Notes under the pieces: model-generated
Told to the model about the DNA's origin: nothing
Databases searched by the model: none
The model's input: only the letters and a program-made list of their open reading frames with translations
Program-made: the position numbers and the translations under genes
Assembly: GCA_021234155.1 (NCBI GenBank)
Contig: JAJEKV010000571.1
Span: 80,456-144,455, forward strand
Length of the DNA stretch: 64,000 nt
Reading direction: 5' to 3'
DNA from: Isoetes taiwanensis
Lineage: Eukaryota; Streptophyta; Lycopodiopsida; Isoetales; Isoetaceae
Shown here: positions 42,906 through 52,143 of the stretch, piece after piece
Position numbering within the stretch: the first letter of the stretch is position 1
How the letters are laid out: the number at the start of each line of letters is the position of its first letter

Positions 42906-43500
42906 CTATTCAGACTGGCCCCTGAAGTTTTTCGACTGACTTGGGCGCTTCACAGGGCATCCACGAGCAATATGGCCAGCTCCTCTACAGTAGAGGCAAA
43001 GATTAGTCTCTCTCCAATGCTGCTTCTCAGCGGCAGATAAAGATCCTCGAACTGCCCGATCGATCTGCATAGGCTCAGGTCCGGACCTGCTGGATTCTAT
43101 AGATGAGACCAGGGAAGGTGTAGCTACAGACGCTTGGGTGATTGGGAAGACCTGACTACGTCTCTCTTGCCTACGTTCGAAGAGACGATTATCACATCGA
43201 ACTGCAAATCTGATGGCTTCTTCCAAAGTCTGAGGGTCCTTTATAGACAACAGCATATCTTTGACATCCTCACGTGACCCCCTTCAGAAACAATCTCGAA
43301 ATGCAATATCATCCCAGGCAGTATCTACCACAATTTGACGAAATTTTGATGCATATACTGAAGCTTGGTGAGAGCCTTGCCTTAGATTGCAAAGTTTTGT
43401 GACTGCTGTGCGCAGACGATCGGTGTTTCCAAAGCATGCCTCGAGCTCTGCAGCGAAAGCAGCAAAATCTTGCAATTCTAAGGCTCCCAACTTAGAGCTG
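42906..43500 (-). pseudogene. gypsy gag with CCHC zinc knuckle
   Basis: 43284-43490 has FAAFAAELEACFGNTDRLRT and LCNLRQGSHQASVYASKFRQ, the retrotransposon gag core. 42906-43256 continues with DVKDMLLSIKDPQTLEEAIR-type sequence, a PEPMQIDR block and the zinc knuckle CLYCRGAGHIARGC (C-X2-C-X4-H-X4-C, complete). Only a shift near 43265 separates the two halves. Sequence up to about 43800 may be the gag N-terminus. Confidence 0.82.
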
Positions 43501-43823
43501 GCCCTGTGAGGAGAGAACTAATCAGCCCAACTTGTTCCTGGGCGTGGGATATCTATGAGGGTGGAGCTAGATCACAAGCCTGATCTGATTCAAAAAATCA
43601 AGGAGCTTGGACCGAGTGCCATCAAACTTCTCTAGCGAGTTGATCTTAGGCTCTGATTGCCTCAATCCAGAACTAAAAGCGGATTTATGTGAAGCAACAC
43701 GTTCCTTAAGCTCTTTATTGTCCAACTGCAACTATTGGCATACTTGAACAAGCTGTTGGACCTGCTGTAATAAAGTCGAAACCTCCTCTATAGATATAAA
43801 ATCACCAAATATGAGCAAAAAAA

Positions 43824-43869
43824 TGCAGGGATAGGTCAAAAACTCTAGAGTTTCTAGCCTATCCCTGCA
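43824..43869. repeat. 46-bp hairpin with nested palindrome
   Basis: TGCAGGGATAGG (43824-43835) and CCTATCCCTGCA (43858-43869) are perfect complements. The loop contains the exact palindrome AAACTCTAGAGTTT (43840-43853). It lies at the gag-proximal end of the gypsy element. Confidence 0.85.
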
Positions 43870-43919
43870 GGATCTGATTGAAGCAAATAGTTAAAGGTCA
43901 ATCTTAACACTCAGCTATC

Positions 43920-44165
43920 CCAGGAATAGCTATGCTTTTTTGGAATGTTCTTTGTGACTGGTTAAATTTTTCATGCTGCTCTATGAACACAGGAACTGGC
44001 AACCTGAATATGCCCTATCTATTTATCTTAAAGCAGATTGTACCTCCATATATGGAGGATTTACTTTTTCTTAATAGGTCTCCTCTGGAGTCCTATTATA
44101 TTTTGATGTATCTTATTTAATCTATGAATACAAAACCCACCTTGCCTTCAAAAAAAAAAAAAAAA
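43920..44165 (+). mobile_element. 3' end of a LINE with poly(A) tail
   Basis: TATTTAATCTATGAATACAA, then CCACCTTGCCTTC and a 16-base A-run (about 44150-44165). This is the typical end of plant L1-type LINEs. The upstream 200 bp hold no recognisable RT sequence, so the copy is strongly truncated. Confidence 0.5.
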
Positions 44166-44565
44166 TGCTTAGGATCAGAGCAGGCAAGAATCGATAAGAA
44201 ATTCCGGTTCAAATTGTCATGAACCTACGCAAAAACAAGGAAAATACGTGGAAAATATGCAAGAAATACGGGAGGAATACGCCAAGATCGGCAAAGAATC
44301 TGATATATAAACAAGAATCAAGAGTACAATGACCCGAACGCAGGAACATGATACAGATGCCTAGAAGGCTCAAGACTGGCGTTGAACTGGATTGGTTCGA
44401 CAAGGAGGAGGTGCCTCCTTATATATCTAGGCCAACAATCAGGATCATGCCACTTCAATGGATGAAATCACGCCAAGTGTCGCGCATGCATTTAGGTTCT
44501 AGAATCATCTAGAACCTCCTAAAGATAGTCCCACATATGAGAAAGACATGAGAAAGTGTCTTCAA

Positions 44566-44650
44566 CAAATATTGGTAGCACATAGGCAAAGGTGTGTGAC
44601 TCGCAACTGGAAGGTTGTGAGTTCAAACTTTGTCTTGTGCAATTGTCCTT
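44566..44650 (+). mobile_element. tRNA-derived SINE-like sequence
   Basis: TGGTAGCACATAGGCAAAGG resembles a pol III A box (TGGCnnAGTGG) and GGTTGTGAGTTCAAAC about 45 bp later resembles a B box (GGTTCGAnnCC). The spacing and the intervening GTGTGTGACTCGCAACTGGA fit the tRNA-related head of plant SINEs. It is not a tRNA gene, since no cloverleaf acceptor pairing is visible. Confidence 0.45.
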
Positions 44651-44658
44651 TTGCATTC

Positions 44659-44719
44659 GTGTGACGACCCATACGAGTATAATGTTCGTATCATATGAAT
44701 ATCAGTATGGTCGTCACAC
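44659..44719. repeat. 61-bp stem-loop
   Basis: GTGTGACGACCCATAC (44659-44674) pairs with GTATGGTCGTCACAC (44705-44719) with a single bulged base. The 30-nt loop has ATATGAATAT-like symmetry. It directly follows the SINE-like head. Confidence 0.8.
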
Positions 44720-45529
44720 TAAGGAAATAACTAGAACTTCTTATTTAACACATCTTAAAGTGCAGAATATATTCTAGAATACAAACTGAGAGTGAAGAAG
44801 CATTATGAAATCTAAATAATGCTCACCAAGAGAGACATATTTGTGAAAGGAACAAAAAAAAAGACTAAAATACAAACCAAAACCAACAGATTTTGTGCAA
44901 AAATCGAACATAAAGGTTGTAAAAAGCATCATTTGACCAATAAAAAATGAAAATAAATACCACAAAATACAAAATAAAAGACACTGTTTTGAACGTAGTC
45001 CTTAAAATGGAGTATAAAAGTTAAAAAACACATCTTCCAAGGCATGTAATTTAAAAAGAACAAAAAAACATATTCCATAATACACTTTGCTTTTTCCAAA
45101 AAGAAAAAGTATTCTAAAATATACCATTGCCTTTTGATAAAGATAATGCGTATTCCAGAATACACTTTGCTTTTTTCAAAAGGCGAAAGTATGTTCCGGA
45201 ATCATTAGGGCGGATTTGGGGTCTCAAAATGGCCTCCTATCAGCCATTCCACGTCATATTTCCGCTCCTTTTTTCCCATGCCACCTAGGATACCAAACTC
45301 TCATAATTACAGATTTTCTTGGAATATTCTCCCGGAATAAGGAGGATCGCACATTTATGGCGCCATATGTATTTAATTCTGTTGGTTGTCAGACAGACTG
45401 ATGCAACACGTGGCGCTTCTAAAAAGCCACTTGCATTATAGCATACCGGCAACTCATGACGGTGTCTCTTCAGATACCAAGCATGCGCATCACCGATTCT
45501 TGTCTTGCGCTATTTTCATTTAGAGGCCA

Positions 45530-45840
45530 TGGCCATACAAGCTTTCCGCCTTCTACATTTCAAAATTTGAATGTGTAGGTTGAAGCTTTGTATCAGACTT
45601 TCATTCGAGGCGTTGCGATTGGCGCCTTTAAAAGTTAAATGCTTAGGGATCTTTACTTCATCCCAATACAGGCTTCCGCCCCTACAATTCGAATTTTGAA
45701 TTTGCTTAATGTATAAAAGCATGGATTGTAGGAGAATGGACTTTCGATTTCCATATGCACGCGTTGCAAATTTCAAAAACTTGAGGTTAGTACCGGACGT
45801 TCGGCTCACACGAAGGTTTAATTGTCTTTGGGGCATACAA
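45530..45840 (+). pseudogene. Possible leucine-rich-repeat gene relic
   Basis: The plus strand contains two roughly 130-bp similar blocks (TTCCGCC-TCTACA-TTC-AAATTTGAAT near 45545 and 45673). Their translation, over more than one frame, gives SFEALRLAPLKVKCLGIFTS, then LPPLQFEF and VANFKNLRLVP. The spacing of Leu and the SFEALRLAPLK block look like plant LRRs of F-box or NLR type. No F-box or NB-ARC motif is seen. Tentative. Confidence 0.3.
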
Positions 45841-46323
45841 ATTGTACACCTTCATTTCGCAATAATCGATCCACGCGATATGGAAGCTCCAAATGATGTG
45901 TGGATAAGGATCCAAACCGACTCACCTAATATGCTCCAGGTCTTCAATCGCAAAAAAGAGGTCTAAAAATAAGAACTTAGACTGGGCGGTTATGTTCCTT
46001 CTTTGCGTGCTCAAAAGTGTCGACATCCGGGCGGGCGAGTTTATATCCATTGGATCCGGTTGAGTGGCAAGAAACCGTCATTTCGGGACGTTTCAAGTTT
46101 AGTCCGATTTTGTGGTGACGGTAACTCCGGCCTCCGGGATATTGTGAGAGATTGAGGGAGGATGAAGGCATTGAATCGAATACGAGTTCCTTGAGATGAG
46201 TCGCTTCCGATTGTCACAAGAGAATTATAACTTAAACCAGCAGCTCTTTTTTTCTCGCTTCATTACTCCAATCAGAATGAAGGGAAAGGAATGACGGCTT
46301 GGGAGGGAAACTTCTTTTCAGAT

Positions 46324-46722
46324 AATGGCGGACAAGTCCAAATTGGTGATAGGGCAGCTGCAAGAAAAGATCCAAGAGCGAAAAAGAGCAAACTTTGGGC
46401 TTCAATGTAGGTTAAAGAATTTGAAGAAAACACCCGGCTTGGCCGAGAAAGGAAGAAGCACTTTAAACCGATAGAGGAACTGAAGTTTGGATCAGTGCAT
46501 TCAGACGTAGAGGGTCACGCCACAAGGTCCGTTACAACACTCAGCAAAGGCCAATTAAGATCCGGGAAAACTAGAAGCAATCTTGGTTACGTGAGTGAAG
46601 AACCTAGCGACAAACAGGGAGATAGTGGACATGATTTGTCACCTCTACAACTCTTCTCTCAAGAAGATGGTATTGGAAATGGTACTAGGAGAGATCTACA
46701 AGAAGCTAGAAGCCATGGATGT
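46324..46722 (+). pseudogene. Unidentified helical ORF, interrupted
   Basis: ATG at 46324: MADKSKLVIGQLQEKIQERK, then RRLKNLKK-like basic sequence, a coiled-coil-like start that stops after about 45 codons. The adjoining frames continue with KIREKLEAI-type, then MICHLYNSSLKKMVLEMVLG, EIYKKLEAMDV. It looks like one coding sequence with several shifts. No family recognised. It probably belongs with the plus-strand sequence up to 48090. Confidence 0.4.
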
Positions 46723-46739
46723 ACGTGATTGCTTGTGAT

Positions 46740-48090
46740 GATGTAGGCATCGGTAGGCTTGGTTACCGTTTCTCTATTCAAGCCATTCCACTAAGCGTTG
46801 AAAAGATGGGCACAAAAAGTATTCGCTCCTCCGCCCACAAATTGTCGAGAATACAAGGGTTACTAGGACAAAGATGGTGTATGCCATATTAGGAGAGATG
46901 CACCATTTGAATGTCCGGTCCCGCCATAGCCATGACGGACGAGGGAGAAGAAGCGTGCAAAAAATGGTTCTCATGTCAATCTGAAGATGACACGTGAGGT
47001 GGTTAGGTCTCTTTAAAGTTCGAGAAAGAAACCCACGAGGTATTGAAATGGGTGTTCAATCAAACCGACATCCCAGTCTAATATCTAGATTCGAGGGAGG
47101 GAAAATTGCAAGTAGATCACTATGGATCTTACAAAGTAAATTTTCACTTGGCCTGATTTAAAACCGAGAAAGCAATGTACACATAAGTGGAGGAGGACAA
47201 GGAACATGCAAAAGTTGTCTCAGACGCAATCATGCAAGGAAGTGAAGTAATCGGAAGACTGTTTCAACCTTGTCCCTTAACGCAAGCAAATGCTCCTAAT
47301 AGAGAGAGAAGAAGATCCCAAGTTCCATGGCATTTTCCCCATTCCATTAGAGAGGGTTCATATCCGCACTTTGCACGGCTTTGTGAGAATCATCGACAAG
47401 ATGATATTTTGAGCCGTAGATTCGTGTGGAACATTTCGCACAAGAAGAGAAGAGAGGAAGGAATTTAGAGTTGAACATGTTCTATCGAAACTTGTGTTTG
47501 CATGGTGGCAATGTAAGATTAGAGCTCGATGAGAAATGGGCAGGAAGAACAAGTGTGCCTCGTGAAGGTGTCAATTGAGGGGTGAAAGCTCGACGCTTCA
47601 TAAAAGAATCATAGAGAGGCTCTCGAACGGAAACCAGATGGGAGAAAAGGTCTATGAATTTGGAAAATTGCCGGTTGATGCGGAGCAGGACCGCATGTAT
47701 GGCGTTGCTCGGCATTGAGGAAAAAAAAAAAGCATGGGATGCATTGTGCGAATTGTTCCCATACATTCAGAGAATGGACCTCACAAGAGAAGATGCAAAA
47801 AATGTTAGGTACAAGCGAATAACAAATTTATTAGAGCTTTCACACGCATGGGGAGAGAGTGAAGTCCACTACTTGCACATCTTTTGGGGCTCATGCACCT
47901 TGGTTTTTAGGAAGTATGGAAGCCTAGGTGTGGCTTGCACAAGGCATGGAGAAATTAAACAAGCTAAAATAGCCTTTCATCGTAACACTCAAAGGGGGGG
48001 TGGAAATGTGGGAACCAACCCTCTAAGACCGGATGAGAGTGGTTTTATAGAAGGGCGATGGCTAATTGCGACAATAAGGTCGCTTTAAGG
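46740..48090 (+). pseudogene. Decayed transposase-like ORF of unknown family
   Basis: Several plus-strand frames connect: LLRPQIVENTRVTRTKMVYA, then ILGEMHHLN (near 46830-46915); a FHGIFPIPLERVHIRTLHGF, VRIIDKM block (47325-47410); KLVFAWWQCKIR; and the open frame 47654-48088. The last contains EKKKAWDALCELFPYIQRMD, VHYLHIFWGSCTLVFRKYGS and RNTQRGGGNVGTNPL. The HYLHI-----W--RKYGSLG---T-GMEK--K pattern resembles C-terminal blocks of repeat-associated eukaryotic proteins that I believe are transposase-like, but I cannot name the family. At least five shifts. Confidence 0.4.
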
Positions 48091-48496
48091 AGCAACCCAA
48101 GTCGTAAAACACCATTGGCATAATCTTGGAAGAAAACGGAAAGTTGCTTGGCAAAATTCTAGGGCCCCACTAGCATCGTAGCGGTGGAGATCTAAGAGAC
48201 AAAGAATTGTAAAGTATACTTGTAATGTGTAGCATGTTCACCGGCGTGAAGTGCTTGCCTCCAACCTTGTTTGCACAATAAGTTGGCGTCTTGTGATCTT
48301 ATTTGTATCATGCACGACGGTGGGTTAAGGAGTTGCTATTGCTTTATGTGGCTTATGTGGTGTGAAGCTTTACAAGATAATAATAAAAAGGTTACTTTTG
48401 ATTAAAGTTGTGAAAAATGTTACATTGAAAACAAAATACAACGACTCATTGTTGCTCGATGTGAGCTCTTCTTCATTATCTTCATCATCATCATCA

Positions 48497-48916
48497 TCAG
48501 CCCGTCCCTCGTCTTACGTCTTCATCTCTTCTCCTCAAGCGAGCAATCACCCTATCCAAACGTTCCTCCAATCTGTCCACCATCTCTTTTGTGCATGTCC
48601 CGCTCCTGTCCCAAGAGTAGCACAATGTGTTCTTCTGCTTTGAATTAGCAACCGGTTGCCGTCTAACCATCCTCGGTATGCTTGTTGGGGCATCCTCTTG
48701 TCCAAACCTTCTATTCAACACGATTTGCCTCTCCTAGCTACAAAGCATGAGAAGGTTGAATTCATTCTCTTCTTCTTTCTGCTGAATTGTAACGGCGTTT
48801 TCCTTTAGAAGTACATCTTGCTCCTTCAACCTCTTCATTAAAACACCCAACACTATGTCGGAAGGGGTTCTATCCTCCTCGCGTTTTCCCTTATCGGTTG
48901 AGGATGTGGAGGCCAT
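48497..48916 (-). CDS. Small protein gene 1 of a minus-strand cluster (MAST start), possibly broken
   Basis: ATG at 48916: MASTSSTDKGKREEDRTPSD, then IVLGVLMKRLKEQDVLLKEN, a charged helix; it stops at 48734. A TATA-like TATAAATT (49002-49009, minus) lies 88 nt upstream. A second minus-strand stretch (48497-48721) with LNRRFGQEDAPTSIPRMVRR and EMVDRLEERLDRVIARLRRR follows in the same direction and could be the continuation after a shift. Unknown family. The MAST start and the MKR-KE- block recur in the following cluster members. Confidence 0.45.
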
Positions 48917-49405
48917 AGATGACAAATGGGAGGGACGTTAAGATTATAGAAGTGAGGAGCAATTACTCTAACCGGCGGAAGGAGCACAATGCAAGGACCT
49001 CAATTTATACATATTAGCGCTTGAACATATTAAACACAGTCGGCTGCTGTCGCACGTGTCGAGCGGATTCTGTTGGTTGTCCGCTAGAACACATTAATGG
49101 TACTGTCTGCCGGAGACACATTAATAACTATTCTAACTACATCGTATCACACCACGCTGAAATCGCACACACGCTTTTAAAACCTATGAAGGGTTTAATT
49201 TTCGTGTGATCTGTCTTGTCATTCTCTCTACCACGGATATTGAAAATTAAAAATAGGAAACGTAATATTCGGCACATTTGTCAAAAACTTTTCCCATTGA
49301 GAAACAAAATAATTACAAACATTAAAAAAAAAACGGGCCCCTCTAGGAGGAGCCCGATGCCATCATCGCCCGGGCAAGCTCTTCACGGAGGGCGGTGATA
49401 ATCTT

Positions 49406-49775
49406 TTACGCTCCTCCAACATGATTGCCACGCCCCGCAACTACGTTCTCATACTCGCAGCGATCTTCCCGCTCATCGAGTTGAGCTCGGGCAGCCTCGC
49501 CCGCTTCGATTGCGGCCCTAAGCCTCTCTTGGAGGTTAGATCTCGTGGCGCGCAATTCGCGGTCTATGGCAGCCCGCTGATTGTCGCGCACTAAAATCAC
49601 CTCCCTATAAAGGCGGCGCCTTGTCCTGCGCCCAACCCGCTTGGCGCGACGTCTTCATCATTCTTTTTTTTCGGAGATCCATCCGTTCCTCCTTCCAGCC
49701 TTAATGTTCTTAATTTCCTTGACCAGAACTTGAGACAAGATCTCGCGGAGGGATGGAACTGGAGGTGGAGGCCAT
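49406..49775 (-). CDS. Small protein gene 2 of the cluster, frameshifted
   Basis: ATG at 49775 gives MASTSSSIPP, which closes after 20 codons. The next frame carries REILSQVLVKEIKNIKAGRR, NGWISEKKE. A third frame (49406-49600) carries a long charged helix, DRELRATRSNLQERLRAAIE, AGEAARAQLDEREDRC. A TATA box TATATAAAA (49865-49873, minus) lies about 92 nt before the ATG. Coiled-coil-like, unknown function. Two single shifts separate the parts. Confidence 0.45.
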
Positions 49776-50580
49776 TGAAAGTGATGGGAGAATGAGAGAG
49801 ATGGCCGAGGGCGGATGTGGTAGAACAGGAGATGGCGGATAGGAGAAGACAAAGGCCTCCGACGTTTTATATAGAAACTAGAGATACGTTGGAATCTACC
49901 ATGAAGTACCGATAAAGTTGTGTAATAATCCCACGAGGCGAAATTATAGCATGCAATCAGGCAACGGTAGCCTATGTTCGCATCATGGGATCCGTCATAT
50001 CCTAGCCGTACTGTATGCAGGCCGTACAAAAGACAGTGTTATTGTGGCAGCGCATGCCACGTCCTTGGCATGACGTTGTCATCCACATGCCACGTATGTG
50101 AGTAGACGTTGTCATCCACATGCCACGTGCTTTTGGGTCGGCGCTTTGCCAATCCTAGATATGGCTAATCGCGCATTTACACCGCAAGTTATCACATAAT
50201 CTAGCTAGATATTTGTGTTACATATATTTTCCATTAATAAATTAGGAATTTGTACATACAACGAGGTGTGCGTTATGGAGATCATATGACGCTTGAAATC
50301 CATTGATTGCTACCTAATTGCAAGCATGGCATTTCGATAAGGTACGTGATCTTTTAATAAAACAAAACAAGAGAACGAGATAGAAGCAAGAAATAGAGAA
50401 AACTTTTCACCGAAACAAAAATATATAGATACAATGGCTAGGGATCTTCTGCTGATCCTCTAGCTGATTTTGATGATCCCGAGCTGAAGCCGAAGCTGCG
50501 TTCTCATCCTCCGCACTCGGCTTCTTCTCCATATCTCTTAACGCTGCGAAATATTGTGGGCGATTAAAATCGCCTCGACC

Positions 50581-50813
50581 CTACGGCCTATTGGCCTCTC
50601 GGTGCCTAGTGAATGTTGCCGCTGAGCTCAATGTCTCGCTCATGCGGCCCGGCCCGTGAATTCTAATCGTCGACCCGCCTCTATCTTCCGGCGACGAGAG
50701 GCGGTACATTTTTTTCGTCGGAATCTCCTTGAATCTTTTCATCACCACTACAAGGGTGATGTCCACGGGCAGCTCTGGGCGTGGTCCTTGCTAGAGGAAG
50801 ATGACGATGCCAT
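50581..50813 (-). CDS. Small protein gene 3 of the cluster, frameshifted
   Basis: ATG at 50813: MASSSSSSKDHAQSCPWTSP, then a stop. Shifted by one frame, VVVMKRFKEIPTKKMYRLSS, PEDRGGSTIRIHGPGRMSET follows and ends REANRP at 50581. TATAAATA at 50905-50912 (minus) lies about 93 nt upstream. Upstream of it is TCACACGACGC (50937-50947), shared with the flank of the gene at 53543. It is a diverged tandem copy of gene 4. Confidence 0.5.
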
Positions 50814-51482
50814 CGAGCGTAAGGCGGAAGGTGAAAGTAGAAGATGAGCGTATAAGGCCGGAGGCGGAAGAGGATGGAGGTCGAAGGCAAGATAGAAGGT
50901 CTTCTATTTATAACATAGATTTCGTAGTAGCTTGAGTCACACGACGCCCGAAGGATAATTTTTTCGGTCGGGAAAATGGACCGTTACTTCGGCCGTGTGT
51001 GAAAAAGGACCATTACTTTTCCGTCTTTTCTTCCAGTGATAATTTTTATTGATAATTTCGATTTGATACAATCTATACATAAGTAATTTTCTTGATACAT
51101 AACTAAAGATAGAACTTCTCATTGAAGCAAAATAGAACGGGGATGGAGATCACTACGGCCTTGAGAAATCCATTGATTGCTACCTAATTGGCATTTCGCG
51201 CCGTGGTGATCTTTCAATAAAATAGAACATACATTGGAACAAGAGGATAGATAGAAGCAAAAATAGAGAAAATTTTTCTTTGAAGCAAAAATAGATAGAT
51301 ACAACGACTGGGATCTTCATGATCCTCTAGCTGATTTTCATCATCGTCTAGCCGATTTTCATGGTCTGCGAACCGGGTAAGAACAACGTTCTCATCCTCC
51401 GTATTTCGGGCTTCTTCTCCATATCTTCTAAGGCACTGAAATCGCGGAGTAGTTTCAATGCCCCGCCGACCTACCGCGCTCA

Positions 51483-51724
51483 TTAAGCTTCTTGGTACAT
51501 GGCGAATGTTTCCGCAAGCTCAATGTCACGCTCATGCGGCCGCCCGTCGTGAAAACTAATACTGGCCGACCGCCTCCATATTCTGGCGGCGACGGGGCTG
51601 TTTTCATCATGGATCTCCTTGAATCTCTTCATCACCACCGCAAGGGGTGATGTCCACGCAGCTTCGGGTCTTTGGGAGTGCTATCTTGGCGTGGTCGCTT
51701 GCTTGAGGAAGATGAAGATGCCAT
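51483..51724 (-). CDS. Small protein gene 4 of the cluster, frameshifted
   Basis: ATG at 51724: MASSSSSSKRPRQDSTPKDP, KLRGHHP, then a stop. In the neighbouring frame LAVVMKRFKEIHDENSPVAA, then PHERDIELAETFAMYQEA, stop at 51483. TATAAATA (51806-51813, minus) lies about 85 nt upstream. Genes 3 and 4 share the N-terminus, the VVMKRFKEI block and about 100 bp of promoter (TTTATAACATAGATTTC-GTAGCTTGAGTCACACG). The Arg-rich KRPRQ could be a nuclear signal. Family unknown. Confidence 0.5.
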
Positions 51725-52143
51725 CGAGCGAAGGTGGAAGGCTAAGAGAAGTAGAAGAAGGCGTATGTAAGGCTAAGGCGATCGGAGGTCGAGGACATAG
51801 GTCTTTATTTATAACATAGATTTCAGAAGTAGCTTGAGTCACACGCCCAGCGAAGGATGCCGTCGGTCGTGAAAATGAACCGTTGCTTCGGCGCCGTATG
51901 AGGGGAATAAAGAAATTAATTGTTTTTTTCCAATAATATTTCATTTCTTGAGAGAAATATCACACACGAGTAAAACCTAGATATGACAAAAAATCGATCG
52001 ATGTATTTCGCGTGATGTGAATAAATACAAATAAAATAATTTTTATTAGTAATTCGCTTAATACAATCTATACATAAATAATTTTTCTCGATACAAGTTG
52101 GAAAATATATAACTTCCATTTTTTTCTTCGGGCTCGCCAATTT

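Larger units (their letters stand above)
36900..43860 (-). mobile_element. Ty3/gypsy retrotransposon with inverted segment and nested insertion
   Basis: On the minus strand from about 43,500 down: gag with CCHC knuckle, protease, a Pro/Ala/Val-rich linker, reverse transcriptase (to about 41025), then a break. The end of RNase H and the start of integrase reappear on the minus strand at 37354-36923. The missing RNase H sequence is present between them but on the plus strand, in two parts (37359-37456 and about 40950-41018). These parts are separated by a roughly 3.5-kb insertion. So about 3.66 kb (37355-41018) is inverted relative to the rest. No LTRs were found; the element ends in integrase near 36900, next to the DUF7869-like relic. 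Confidence 0.8.
50255..52110. repeat. Tandem duplication of about 0.87 kb carrying genes 3 and 4
   Basis: Unit A (about 50255-50960) and unit B (about 51140-51850) align throughout: ATCCATTGATTGCTACCTAA in both, AGCAAAAATAGAGAAAA-like, GATCCTCTAGCTGATTTT, CTTCTTCTCCATATCT, the ORFs, and the TATA region. Sequence between units (GATACAATCTATACATAA, about 51063) recurs at about 52063, showing the beginning of a third unit. Confidence 0.85.

Noticed and set aside
44566-44650. Functional tRNA gene
   Set aside because: Box-like motifs are present but no acceptor stem or proper anticodon arm can be paired.
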